Assembly: GCA_003215355.1 (NCBI GenBank)
Contig: QCKL01000002.1
Span: 46,531-110,530, forward strand
From: Prochlorococcus sp. AG-409-O23
GTDB taxonomy: Bacteria > Cyanobacteriota > Cyanobacteriia > PCC-6307 > Cyanobiaceae
Direction of reading: 5' to 3'
DNA: 64,000 nucleotides
Below, in pieces: positions 52,347 through 62,046 of this stretch. Made by a program: the position numbers and the translations under genes. Positions within the stretch are counted from its first letter, which is position 1, and each line of letters opens with the position of its first letter. The notes under the pieces are model-generated. The model searched no databases. It was not told the DNA's origin and worked only from the letters and a program-made list of their open reading frames with translations.

Positions 52347-53312
52347 ATGGGAGATAGTGGTTATCGGGATTATTTCAAGGTTCTTGGCGTTGAACGTAAT
52401 GCCAATACTGAAATGATCAAAGCAGCGTTTCGAAAGTTGGCGCGTAAATACCATCCAGATGTGAATCCAGGGAATCGGCAAGCAGAAGCAAGGTTTAAGG
52501 AGCTCAGTGAGGCTTATGAAGTGCTGTCCGACCCAGAGAAACGAAAGCGCTACGAACAATTTGGAAAGTATTGGAACCAATCGACAGGAGTGGGAGGGAG
52601 ATCAAGATCTTCTGCAGGACCAGGGATGGATGTGGATTTTGGAAGTTATGGAAGTTTTGATGAATTTATCAATGACCTTTTAGGGAAATTTGGAGGTGCT
52701 ACAGGAGCGACTGGATTTGCAAGTGGTTTCCCAGGCTCAGCTGGGTTCTCTCGTAATGCATCTAATAAACCTTTGAATTTAGATGCAGAAGTTCAGGTCA
52801 AAATCAGCTTTTCTGAAGCATTCCATGGCACTGAACGCACCCTTTCTGTTAATGAGGAGCGAGTGCAGGTTCGTATTCCAAAGGGCATTAAATCAGGATC
52901 TAGGCTTCGCCTTAAGGGCAAAGGAAATTTGCAGCCAGGGACGGGGCGGCGAGGTGACTTATATCTCAATTTAGAGGTTGAATCTCATGCGATTTGGAGT
53001 CTTGAAGGTAATCAGCTTCGAGCAAAATTGCCAGTCACTTTGGATGAACTGGCCTTGGGTGCAACTGTTACAGCTGTTACCCCAGATGGAGAAGCTCAGG
53101 TTTCAATCCCTGAGGGTACGGCTCCAGGTACAAGCCTCAGGCTGAAAGGTAAAGGTTGGCCGCTAGATGATGGCCGTGGGGACTTGATTTTCACTCTCAG
53201 TATTCAGGTGCCTGAGCAATGGTCATCAGAGGAACTTCATTTACTGCAGGAGTTAAAGCGCGTCCGATGCAATGATCCTCGTGAAACCTGGTTTCAGGCT
53301 GCCCATTTCTAA
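52347..53312 (+). CDS. dnaJ: DnaJ/CbpA-type J-domain chaperone without Cys-rich zinc domain
   Basis: DYFKVLGVERNANTEMIKAAFRKLARKYHPDVNPG (HPD), SEAYEVLSDPEKRKRYEQFG, C-terminal DnaJ domains. Confidence 0.93.
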   Translation: MGDSGYRDYFKVLGVERNANTEMIKAAFRKLARKYHPDVNPGNRQAEARFKELSEAYEVLSDPEKRKRYEQFGKYWNQSTGVGGRSRSSAGPGMDVDFGSYGSFDEFINDLLGKFGGATGATGFASGFPGSAGFSRNASNKPLNLDAEVQVKISFSEAFHGTERTLSVNEERVQVRIPKGIKSGSRLRLKGKGNLQPGTGRRGDLYLNLEVESHAIWSLEGNQLRAKLPVTLDELALGATVTAVTPDGEAQVSIPEGTAPGTSLRLKGKGWPLDDGRGDLIFTLSIQVPEQWSSEELHLLQELKRVRCNDPRETWFQAAHF

Positions 53313-53342
53313 GGCCGATCTACGATCAACAAAAGCTTCGCT

Positions 53343-54353
53343 TTGGCCCTGATGGATCTCACCTATCGTCCTCGTCGCTTGCGCCGTTCACAAGCTCTAA
53401 GGAGCATGGTTAGGGAGCACACGCTTAATGCAACTGATTTCATCTATCCGTTATTTGTACATGAGGGAGGCGAAGTTGAGGGCATTAGTGCAATGCCAGG
53501 AGCGAATCGTTGGACTCTAGATACGTTGGTTAATGAAGTAGAAAGGGCTTGGGGACTTGGGATTCGATGCATTGTGCTTTTCCCAAAGGTTGCTGAGTCT
53601 CTTAAGAGTGAGGATGGAGCAGAGTGCTTTAACGAAAAAGGTTTAATACCTCGGGCAATTAGACGTTTAAAGGAAGAGATCCCTGAGATGACTGTGATGA
53701 CTGACGTAGCTTTAGACCCTTACTCTTGTGATGGGCATGATGGAATAGTCAGTCCCGATGGCATTGTTTTAAATGATGAGACGATTGAATATTTATGTCG
53801 TCAGGCAGTTGTCCAGGCCCAGGCGGGCGCAGATCTTATTGGTCCCAGCGATATGATGGATGGCCGTGTTGGAGCGATTCGTGAATCTCTTGATGAAGAG
53901 GGATTTGAACATGTAGGAATAATTAGCTACACCGCAAAATATTCTTCTGCATATTACGGGCCATTTAGGGAAGCTCTTGATTCTGCCCCCAGAGCAGCAT
54001 CTGAAAAATTAATTCCTAAAGATAAGTCCACTTATCAAATGGATCCAGCCAATGCAAGAGAGGCGATTACAGAGGCTCAGTTAGATGAACAAGAGGGTGC
54101 AGATATATTGATGGTCAAACCTGGGCTGGCTTATTTAGACATTATTCACCGATTAAGGCAGGAATCTGAGTTGCCTATCGCGGCTTATAACGTTAGTGGA
54201 GAATTTTCAATGGTAAAGGCTGCTGCAGAGCGAGGGTGGATAGATGAGAGATCAGTGGTCCTTGAGACTTTGCTGAGTTTTAGGCGTGCAGGTGCTGATT
54301 TAATACTCACTTACCATGCATGCGATGCAGCTGAGTGGCTAAGACAAGGATGA
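53343..54353 (+). CDS. hemB: Delta-aminolevulinic acid dehydratase
   Basis: FIYPLFVHEG, TDVALDPYSCDGHDGI, YNVSGEFSMVKAAAERGW. Confidence 0.97.
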   Translation: MALMDLTYRPRRLRRSQALRSMVREHTLNATDFIYPLFVHEGGEVEGISAMPGANRWTLDTLVNEVERAWGLGIRCIVLFPKVAESLKSEDGAECFNEKGLIPRAIRRLKEEIPEMTVMTDVALDPYSCDGHDGIVSPDGIVLNDETIEYLCRQAVVQAQAGADLIGPSDMMDGRVGAIRESLDEEGFEHVGIISYTAKYSSAYYGPFREALDSAPRAASEKLIPKDKSTYQMDPANAREAITEAQLDEQEGADILMVKPGLAYLDIIHRLRQESELPIAAYNVSGEFSMVKAAAERGWIDERSVVLETLLSFRRAGADLILTYHACDAAEWLRQG

Positions 54354-54449
54354 ATTACTTTGGATATTTGATATTTAACTTTCCTGCACTTTTTAATATG
54401 CAAACCCAAATTAAATCTCTTTATTAGTAAGGTCTAATTAGATTTAAGA

Positions 54450-54860
54450 ATGGTAGAAAGACTTTTGGAATCTCAACTGGCAAATGTCACAAGGCTTGGT
54501 CACTTAGCCATTCGTGTTCAGGATATTGAGCGAGCTAAGAACTTTTATATAAGACTTGGGTTGAAGCTAGTTTGGGATGATGCCGATTGGTGTTATTTAG
54601 AAGCTGGCCCTGGGAAAGATGGCCTTGCTCTATTAGGTCCTGGATATAAAGCAGCAGGGCCTCATTTTGCCTTCCATTTCACTGATAAGGCTGATGTACA
54701 AGATGCGCATATAAAATTAAAGGATTCTGGTGTCCATGTTGGACAGGTGCATGAACATCGAGATGGGACTGCTTCTTTTTATCTAAAAGATCCTGAAGGG
54801 AATTGGTTAGAGATGCTTTATCACCCCCCAGGCGGTATCCCAGGCAATCAGCAACCTTGA
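54450..54860 (+). CDS. VOC-superfamily (glyoxalase-like) protein
   Basis: RLGHLAIRVQDIERAKNFYIRLGLKLVWDD, FYLKDPEGNWLEMLYHP. Confidence 0.88.
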   Translation: MVERLLESQLANVTRLGHLAIRVQDIERAKNFYIRLGLKLVWDDADWCYLEAGPGKDGLALLGPGYKAAGPHFAFHFTDKADVQDAHIKLKDSGVHVGQVHEHRDGTASFYLKDPEGNWLEMLYHPPGGIPGNQQP

Positions 54861-54889
54861 GGGAGCTTGAAGAGATTAGTCCTTCATTA

Positions 54890-57292
54890 ATGGACGCAGA
54901 AATTTCAGGTACTAGTGATGCCTTTCAAGAGACCCTTGAGTTGTTGGAATGGCCACGACTTTGCGACCACCTCTCGACATTCGCAAGTACAAGTCAGGGT
55001 TGCGTTCATTGTAAGAACTTACCTTTGCCTTCTGACTTGGCTACTAGCCGATTGCGTTTGGCAGAGACATTGGAAATGCATGCTTTAGATGCAGCTCATG
55101 ATGGAGGCGTTACTTTTCAAGGAATCCATGATTTAGAAGCTCTTTTGGCGCGTTGCGTGAAGGGAGGGATCGCTTCTGGTGAGGAGCTATTAAAAGTTGC
55201 GGAGACTCTCGCAGCTGCAAGGCGGTTACGAAGGCAAATTGATGATCCTGAGATGCGGCCTGTTACTACCTTCCTCTTGTTTGATTTGGCAACTCTTCCT
55301 GATTTGGAAAAACTCTTGAGGTTTGGCCTTGAAGAAGGAGGTCGAGTTGCAGATCGAGCCAGTGAAAGGCTCGCTCGATTGCGTGGGCAATGTCAACGCT
55401 TATTTGTTGAACGAAGGGATCTTTTGCAGGAGCTTGTGCGGCGATTTGGTTCAAAATTGCAGGACACAGTGATCGCGAATAGAAATAACAGACCTGTTTT
55501 GGCTTTGAAGGCAGGTGCTGTTGCTCAGCTCTCTGGGATTGTGCATGACAGCTCGGCATCAGGCAGTACAGTTTTTTTTGAACCTCAGCCTGTTATTCCA
55601 CTTGGTAACCGAATAGCTGAACTTCAGGGATACATTCTTGAAGAGGAGCAACTACTTCTCACTTTGTGGAGCCAGAAAATTGGTGAGAATTATGACTCGT
55701 TGCAGCATCTTGGCAAAGTCATGTTGCAACTTGATGTTGCATTGGCTCGTGCTCGTTATGGCGAATGGTTAGGAGGTGTGCCTTGCAGGTTTGATGAGAA
55801 TCCCAATGCTTCTTTTACCTTTGATGAATTACGCCATCCTTTACTAGTTTGGAAGGAGCGCCATAAGCATGGGGAGATAGTCATTCCAGTCACTTTAGGA
55901 GTCCCTTCCAAGGTAAAAGTAGTTGCGATTACAGGACCTAATACTGGGGGTAAAACTGTCACTCTTAAGAGTGTTGGGTTGGCAGTTCTTATGGCTAGGG
56001 CTGGACTCTTAATGCCATGTATTGGTACACCCACTTTGCCTTGGTGTGATCAAGTTTTAGCTGACATAGGAGATGAGCAATCACTGCAACAGAGCCTTTC
56101 AACCTTTAGTGGCCATCTAATTCGTATTAATCGAATTCTTCACGCAGTCGCTGCAACTCCTGGAACAGTTCTAGTCCTCTTGGATGAAATTGGCGCAGGG
56201 ACTGATCCCTTAGAGGGGACCGCCTTGGCCATAGCACTATTAAAGACATTCGCTGATCGAGTAAGGCTGACTATTGCGACAACTCACTTTGGGGAACTGA
56301 AGACCTTGAAATATAGCGATTCACGTTTTGAGAATGCTTCTGTTTCTTTCGATAGTGAGACTCTCTCTCCTACGTACTCACTTCAATGGGGAATACCTGG
56401 TAGGAGTAATGCTCTCGCAATCGCTGGAAGATTAGGACTTGACTCTGTGGTACTAGAGAGGGCACAAGAGTTGCTTAGGCCTACTGGCGGAGAAGACGTT
56501 AATAACGTAATTGCAGGTTTGGAAAATCAAAGGATTCGCCAGCAGGCAGCGGCTGAAGCTGCTGCAGAGTTATTAGCGCGAACTGAAATTCTCCATGAGG
56601 AGTTGTTAATGCAGTGGCAACGTCAATCTAAGCTCTCAGAAGAAGCGTTCGAAGGTAGACGTAGACAACTTGAAGCCTCCATTCATGAAGCCCAGCAAGA
56701 GGTTAGTGAATTGATTAAGCGCTTAAGGACTCAAGGAGCTGATGGTGAGACGGCTAGACGAGTAGGACAACAGTTACGCCAAATGGAAAAAGAGAATTCT
56801 CCTAAGCTCCGACAAAGAACCCCAGACGGCTGGTCACCACAGGTTGGGGAACAAATAAGGTTGCTTGCTTTAGGTAAGGCTGGTGAGGTGCTTTCCATTT
56901 CTGAAGATGGCTTGCAGCTCACTGTGCGTTGTGGAGTTTTTAGGAGTACAGTCAATTTGAGTGGGGTGGAGAGCCTTGATGGACGGAAGCCAATTCCTCC
57001 AGACCCTGTAGTAAAGATCAATTCCCGCACCATTTTCGGGCTTGGCACAAAGATTCGGACAGAAGCTAATACTGTTGATGTGCGTGGGTTAAGGGTTCAT
57101 GAAGCGGAAGTGGTAGTTGAAGAGTATCTGCGGAAAGTGAATGGCCCCTTGTGGATTATTCACGGGGTCGGGACTGGCAAGCTCAAGCGAGGATTGAGGC
57201 AATGGCTAGAGAGTCTCACCTATGTTGAAAAAGTCAGCGATGCCAATTCAAAAGACGGTGGAGCAGGTTGCAGTGTGGTTTTGCTGCGTTAA
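54890..57292 (+). CDS. mutS2: MutS2 family ATPase/endonuclease
   Basis: ITGPNTGGKTVTLKSVGLAVLMARAGL, LLDEIGAGTDPLEG, C-terminal Smr domain VDVRGLRVHEAE...IIHGVGTGKL. Start at 54890. Confidence 0.95.
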   Translation: MDAEISGTSDAFQETLELLEWPRLCDHLSTFASTSQGCVHCKNLPLPSDLATSRLRLAETLEMHALDAAHDGGVTFQGIHDLEALLARCVKGGIASGEELLKVAETLAAARRLRRQIDDPEMRPVTTFLLFDLATLPDLEKLLRFGLEEGGRVADRASERLARLRGQCQRLFVERRDLLQELVRRFGSKLQDTVIANRNNRPVLALKAGAVAQLSGIVHDSSASGSTVFFEPQPVIPLGNRIAELQGYILEEEQLLLTLWSQKIGENYDSLQHLGKVMLQLDVALARARYGEWLGGVPCRFDENPNASFTFDELRHPLLVWKERHKHGEIVIPVTLGVPSKVKVVAITGPNTGGKTVTLKSVGLAVLMARAGLLMPCIGTPTLPWCDQVLADIGDEQSLQQSLSTFSGHLIRINRILHAVAATPGTVLVLLDEIGAGTDPLEGTALAIALLKTFADRVRLTIATTHFGELKTLKYSDSRFENASVSFDSETLSPTYSLQWGIPGRSNALAIAGRLGLDSVVLERAQELLRPTGGEDVNNVIAGLENQRIRQQAAAEAAAELLARTEILHEELLMQWQRQSKLSEEAFEGRRRQLEASIHEAQQEVSELIKRLRTQGADGETARRVGQQLRQMEKENSPKLRQRTPDGWSPQVGEQIRLLALGKAGEVLSISEDGLQLTVRCGVFRSTVNLSGVESLDGRKPIPPDPVVKINSRTIFGLGTKIRTEANTVDVRGLRVHEAEVVVEEYLRKVNGPLWIIHGVGTGKLKRGLRQWLESLTYVEKVSDANSKDGGAGCSVVLLR

Positions 57293-57362
57293 AGAAAATA
57301 GATCAGGAAGAGGGTACAGGACTAATCCTTCCCTTGAGATCCTTTATCACCACTAGGAGAAA

Positions 57363-58346
57363 ATGCAGTTCATAGATCAGGCACGAATTACGGTTAAAGC
57401 AGGCCAAGGAGGCGATGGGATCGTTGCCTTTCGGCGAGAGAAATATGTGCCTGCAGGGGGTCCATCAGGAGGCGATGGCGGTAAAGGCGGTCACGTGGTA
57501 CTTATGGCAGATGCAAATCTTCAGACCCTTTTGGATTTCAAGTTCAAGAGAGTGTTTCTGGCTGAGGATGGTCGTAGAGGTGGGCCAAATAGGTGTAAAG
57601 GAGCGTCTGGGAAAGAGTTATTGATTAGGGTCCCTTGCGGTACTGAAGTAAGGCACTTGAATTCGGGAATAATTCTTGGCGACCTTACAGAAAATGGAGA
57701 AAAGCTTGTAGTTGCTTTTGGAGGGCGAGGTGGTCTTGGTAATGCTCATTACCTCAGCAATCGCAATCGTGCTCCAGAGAAGTTCACTGAAGGTCGTGAT
57801 GGGGAAGAATGGCAATTACAGCTGGAATTGAAGTTATTAGCAGAGGTTGGAATTATTGGCTTGCCAAATGCAGGGAAGAGCACATTAATCGCTGTTCTTT
57901 CTTCTGCCAGACCAAAGATTGCTGATTACCCTTTTACTACATTGATACCTAATCTAGGGGTAGTCAGAAGGCCAAGTGGTGATGGGACTGTTTTTGCAGA
58001 TATCCCTGGGCTAATTGCTGGAGCGGCTCAAGGAGCAGGCTTAGGCCATGATTTTCTGAGGCATATTGAGCGAACTAAGCTCCTTATTCATCTTTTGGAT
58101 GGCGGTGCTGAAGATCCTCTGGCAGACCTATTAGTGGTTGAAAAAGAATTGAAGTCCTATGGACAAGGACTTATTGATAGACCCAGACTTTTAGCTGTCA
58201 ACAAACAGGAGCTTTTGGAGGAGGATCAACAGGCAGATTTGGTTAAGTCTCTTGAGGTAGCAAGTGGAATAAAAGTTTTGCTGATTTCAGCAGCTATGGG
58301 TAGAGGCCTGGACGAGCTTCTTGATCAGATTTGGGACAAGCTTTGA
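57363..58346 (+). CDS. obgE: Obg GTPase (ObgE/CgtA)
   Basis: [72 protein letters not shown]. Confidence 0.97.
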   Translation: MQFIDQARITVKAGQGGDGIVAFRREKYVPAGGPSGGDGGKGGHVVLMADANLQTLLDFKFKRVFLAEDGRRGGPNRCKGASGKELLIRVPCGTEVRHLNSGIILGDLTENGEKLVVAFGGRGGLGNAHYLSNRNRAPEKFTEGRDGEEWQLQLELKLLAEVGIIGLPNAGKSTLIAVLSSARPKIADYPFTTLIPNLGVVRRPSGDGTVFADIPGLIAGAAQGAGLGHDFLRHIERTKLLIHLLDGGAEDPLADLLVVEKELKSYGQGLIDRPRLLAVNKQELLEEDQQADLVKSLEVASGIKVLLISAAMGRGLDELLDQIWDKL

Positions 58347-58424
58347 TTTGAGCGGAAGCAGGCTTAAATACCTACTTGTGCATGGCGCATTGATTGGTCA
58401 TAAATGGATTGCTTTCTTTGAGTT

Positions 58425-58607
58425 ATGACCTTTTACAGTTGCTTCGATGGGCAAGGTGCAGTAATTGCGCGCTGTCAAACCCATCAAGAGATTGAAGTTC
58501 TTCGTCGAATGGGAAGACCAATTGTTGAAGTTCGGGAGATGAAGAATGAAGAAGCAATTGTTTGTTCACTGACCAGTAGTCCATCTGACTTCAATCTTGA
58601 TTATTGA
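58425..58607 (+). CDS. Small hypothetical protein (60 aa)
   Basis: MTFYSCFDGQGAVIARCQTHQEIEVLRRMGRPIVEVREMKNEEAIVCSLTSSPSDFNLDY; protein-like composition, co-directional with obgE. Confidence 0.7.
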   Translation: MTFYSCFDGQGAVIARCQTHQEIEVLRRMGRPIVEVREMKNEEAIVCSLTSSPSDFNLDY

Positions 58608-58629
58608 AGTCAGATGGACTACTGGTCAG
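58569..58629. repeat. Perfect 27-bp inverted repeat with 7-nt loop overlapping the 3' end of the 60-aa CDS
   Basis: CTGACCAGTAGTCCATCTGACTTCAAT (58569-58595) - CTTGATT - ATTGAAGTCAGATGGACTACTGGTCAG (58603-58629). Confidence 0.97.
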
Positions 58630-58711
58630 GCCCAGTTGAGTTGTCGAAGAGTAGAGCGCGGTGATATCGCTCTACTTCCTCTTGCTCGACCATTAAATTG
58701 GATCGATTAAA

Positions 58712-58930
58712 TCAATCGTCGTATACGAGGCACTCTGGCTCATCTGGATTTGCATCACAGAAGAGTTCCAATGCATTTGGATCATGCTTGTCTTCTGGAT
58801 GGTGTTCCTTGTATTCCTCAAGAGAATGAAGCTCATCAGTTAAGTGACGAACCTTGGCGTCGTTGCCTTGGGCTTTTGCGGACTGGATCTCGGATTGATC
58901 CTTCTGGATGTGATCGTCGATGGTTTTCAT
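58712..58930 (-). CDS. CP12-type Calvin-cycle regulatory protein (C-terminal CP12 motif); frame open upstream to 59098
   Basis: MKTIDDHIQKDQSEIQSAKAQGNDAKVRHLTDELHSLEEYKEHHPEDKHDPNALELFCDANPDEPECLVYDD; C-x8-C CP12-like tail. Confidence 0.8.
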   Translation of the reverse strand: MKTIDDHIQKDQSEIQSAKAQGNDAKVRHLTDELHSLEEYKEHHPEDKHDPNALELFCDANPDEPECLVYDD

Positions 58931-59431
58931 GCGTTCTTGGCCTGCTCTGGCCTTTGTCGACTGCCACACCATACGGCCGTTAGGCAGTTGTGCCATGGGT
59001 GTAAACGACACTTGGTTTGCTTTACAACACCATTGCCAAGACTGCATATCCCTGCTTGCCCGCTGAATAGGGAGTTTTGGGTGAAATGAATGGTACACAT
59101 TTTTGACCGACAGAGCTGCTGTTTAGCCAATGATTCTTGCGATGTGTTCTAGGTCAATGGTCAAAAGGTCTTAGCTGTCTCTCTGAACAGTATCAATGCC
59201 TCGTTAGGTTGACTGCTTTGGACGTTGGGTATGGCCGTAAAGCGCTTCGTTTGATTGCTTCCACTAAGTGATTTGGTTGTATAACTTTTGTCTCCATAAT
59301 ATGGAGTAGATAGATAATTATCTCGTTCAAGATTGCTCTGATTTTGACTGGCTTAGGTCGACTAAATTATAATTAGTTAAGAGTGTTGAATTGAATAGAA
59401 ATATCGTAAATATAGTTTGAAGATTTAGAAT

Positions 59432-61375
59432 TCATGGCTTGAGTTCACTAAGCTCTAACCACCTTTCCTCAGCATTTTTAATTGTTTCGACAAGCTTTGC
59501 CAACTCTTTACTTAAAAGAGTCAAATCACCACCTTCTCTGCAAAGAGATTCTTCTAAACTTAGCCTCTTGGCTTCAAGTTTAGGCAAATCAGTTTCTATT
59601 TTGATAAGCTCTTTTGCCTCCTTGAAATTGCGACGTCGAGATGTTCCCTGGGCTCTCCCTTCTGCATGGGAGGATTGCGTATCAATGTTTTTTGAGGTTG
59701 ATTTAGAAATTATCTTGGTTTGATGTGTTTTCGAAGATTGCAGGCTATTTTTTTGCTCTTTAAGTCTTTTTTGTTCTAGTAAGTTGCTATAGTTTCCCTC
59801 AAATTGTTTAAGTAGGCCATCTTCGAAACTGAATATCCTATCCACTGTTCGATCAAGGAAATAACGGTCATGGGAGACAATGACAACACAACCTCGGAAA
59901 TCTTCTAGAAAATCTTCCAGTACGCTAAGAGTTTGAATATCGAGATCATTTGTTGGTTCATCTAATAAAAGTACATTTGGAGCTTGCATAAGCATTTTGC
60001 ATAATGTGAGGCGTCTCTTCTCACCTCCAGAAAGTTTCTTTATCGGGCTATGTTGTTGGGCAGGTGGGAATAGAAAGCGCTCTAAAAGCTGCGAGGCAGT
60101 TACTTTTTTGCCCCCTAGACTTAAGACTTGTGCAACTTCTTGCACGAAATCTATTACTTTCTTCTCTAAGCTTTTTTTGCTAGTTAATTCTCCGGTATGT
60201 TGGTTAAGATAGCCGAGATGAACTGTTTCTCCTATACGTATAAGACCACCGGTTGGCTTACGTATTCCTGCTATTAAATCAAGTAGGGTTGACTTGCCTA
60301 TCCCATTGGGACCAATAACCCCAACACGATCTTCAGGGCTAAAGCTGTAATTGAAATTTTTTAAAATTAAATCCCCATTCTTGCTCCCATCTGCAGTCAT
60401 AGTTAGATCATCTGCTTCAATTACTAGCTTGCCAATTCTTCTACTTAGGGATTGCATATCTAAGGTTAAAGGCTTTGCTTTCACATCCTTCTCCCGCATT
60501 ATTTCAATTCTTTTGAGGCGTGCTTTTTGTTTAGTGCTTCTTGCTTTAGGCCCTTGCCGTAACCAAGCGAGCTCTCGCCTAAGTATTCCTTTGAATTTCA
60601 GAGTACTTGAGACCTCGGAAGTCTCTTTCTCAGTCTTGTGCTTAAGAAAAGTGCTGTAGTTGCCCTCATAAAATGAGGCTTTTCCGTGACTAATCTCAAC
60701 CATTTTGTTTGTTATCTGATCTAGTACATAGCGATCATGAGTCACCAGTACTATTGCTCCTTGATAATTCTCAAGCCAGCCTTGAAGCCATTCAACAGAA
60801 GTTGCATCGAGATGGTTAGTTGGTTCATCTAATAAAAGTACATCTGGTTTAGAAACTAAGGCTGAAGCAAGCCCTACTCGTTTGCGATAACCACCTGAAA
60901 GTTCTTGTACAGACTTATTTAAATCAGTAATTCCAAGCCGTTGCAAAACTTCTTTGCATTGTTGCTCTAAATTCCAGGCCTCGGCATCATCCATTCTTTG
61001 ACTAAGGGTACCTAACTCGGAAAGCAGTTTGGAATCATTAGGGCTCTTAGCGACAGCTTGAGTAAGTGATTTAAATTTGAGGAGTAGTTCTCTCTTTTCT
61101 CCGCACCTAGCAAGGACTTCTTCGATAACTGAATGACTTGGGTTTAATGATTGTTCTTGACTTACCAGCTCTATTCGAAGTTTTGAGGAGCAAATTCTTT
61201 CACCTTTTGCAAGTGGTTCTTCTCCTAATAGCACCTTTAATAATGTTGATTTCCCAGACCCGTTAGGTCCAATTAATCCTAGTCTTTCTTTTTCATTGAT
61301 ATGAAGGGTGAGATTTGAAAAGAGGGTTTTAATTCCGAAGTCTTTAGAGGCTTCGGTAAGACTTATAAGGCTCAC
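59432..61375 (-). CDS. ABC-F family ATPase (Uup/EttA-like)
   Basis: Two ATPase modules GPNGSGKST/LSGGYRKRVGLA/LLDEPTNHLD and GPNGIGKST/LSGGEKRRLTL/LLDEPTNDLD; no TM segments. Confidence 0.95.
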   Translation of the reverse strand: MSLISLTEASKDFGIKTLFSNLTLHINEKERLGLIGPNGSGKSTLLKVLLGEEPLAKGERICSSKLRIELVSQEQSLNPSHSVIEEVLARCGEKRELLLKFKSLTQAVAKSPNDSKLLSELGTLSQRMDDAEAWNLEQQCKEVLQRLGITDLNKSVQELSGGYRKRVGLASALVSKPDVLLLDEPTNHLDATSVEWLQGWLENYQGAIVLVTHDRYVLDQITNKMVEISHGKASFYEGNYSTFLKHKTEKETSEVSSTLKFKGILRRELAWLRQGPKARSTKQKARLKRIEIMREKDVKAKPLTLDMQSLSRRIGKLVIEADDLTMTADGSKNGDLILKNFNYSFSPEDRVGVIGPNGIGKSTLLDLIAGIRKPTGGLIRIGETVHLGYLNQHTGELTSKKSLEKKVIDFVQEVAQVLSLGGKKVTASQLLERFLFPPAQQHSPIKKLSGGEKRRLTLCKMLMQAPNVLLLDEPTNDLDIQTLSVLEDFLEDFRGCVVIVSHDRYFLDRTVDRIFSFEDGLLKQFEGNYSNLLEQKRLKEQKNSLQSSKTHQTKIISKSTSKNIDTQSSHAEGRAQGTSRRRNFKEAKELIKIETDLPKLEAKRLSLEESLCREGGDLTLLSKELAKLVETIKNAEERWLELSELKP

Positions 61376-62046
61376 AAAGCCCCTGCAGTTTTCTGATTCT
61401 CAAGGTAATTAAATACACTTTTATCACCTACATCAGACCCTGCATCCATCCCGAACTTACGAAGTGCTAATACCATTAGTAAAAGAGCTGAGCAGGTTAG
61501 CAAGGTCATCACGCTTGCCCCTCCTAGAAGTCCGCTGAGATGCCCTAGAAGTGCTATCGGTATCAAAAGGGTTAGTCCAATCGCTTCTGGTCGTCTAAAG
61601 CAGAAGAATTCTTTGAATCCAATACCTGTAATTGCTGCAAATAAAGGGCCAATTGGCCAAAGTAATATCGGTTCGGAGGAAATATTGGTGAGTATTTTTA
61701 TAGTCCCAAGTTTTAGGGTTAAGAGAAAGATGCCTATGCATCCCAGTAACCAGAAGATTTGGAGAGCTCTATGCAGTGGTTTTAAGTAAATGTGGATCCA
61801 ATTTAGAGCTAGTCCTATGCCGACAGCCAAAGGGATGATCCATAAAGAAGCCCATTCAGGACCTATCAACAGCCAATGACTAATTCCCGCTAAAAAAGTT
61901 AATCCGCATAGCAGTAGTGAAAGACGGTAAAACCGAACTTCTAATGCATCCTCTTTTGTAATTCGGTAGCGGCCATATATTCCTTCAAATTCTTCCTCCA
62001 CACGAGAAGGATTGCCTTTTTCCAATTCTGATGTTTTTGTGTTCAT
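61372..62046 (-). CDS. Integral membrane protein (DUF2301-like)
   Basis: Multiple TM segments; EEEFEGIYGRYRITKEDALEVRFYRLSLLL; overlaps neighbours by 4 nt on both ends. Confidence 0.75.
   Translation of the reverse strand: MNTKTSELEKGNPSRVEEEFEGIYGRYRITKEDALEVRFYRLSLLLCGLTFLAGISHWLLIGPEWASLWIIPLAVGIGLALNWIHIYLKPLHRALQIFWLLGCIGIFLLTLKLGTIKILTNISSEPILLWPIGPLFAAITGIGFKEFFCFRRPEAIGLTLLIPIALLGHLSGLLGGASVMTLLTCSALLLMVLALRKFGMDAGSDVGDKSVFNYLENQKTAGAL

Noticed and set aside
59292-59306. CTCCAT-AAT-ATGGAG palindrome upstream of the ABC-F/CP12 spacer
   Set aside because: Only 6 bp per arm; expected by chance in a 330-nt spacer.
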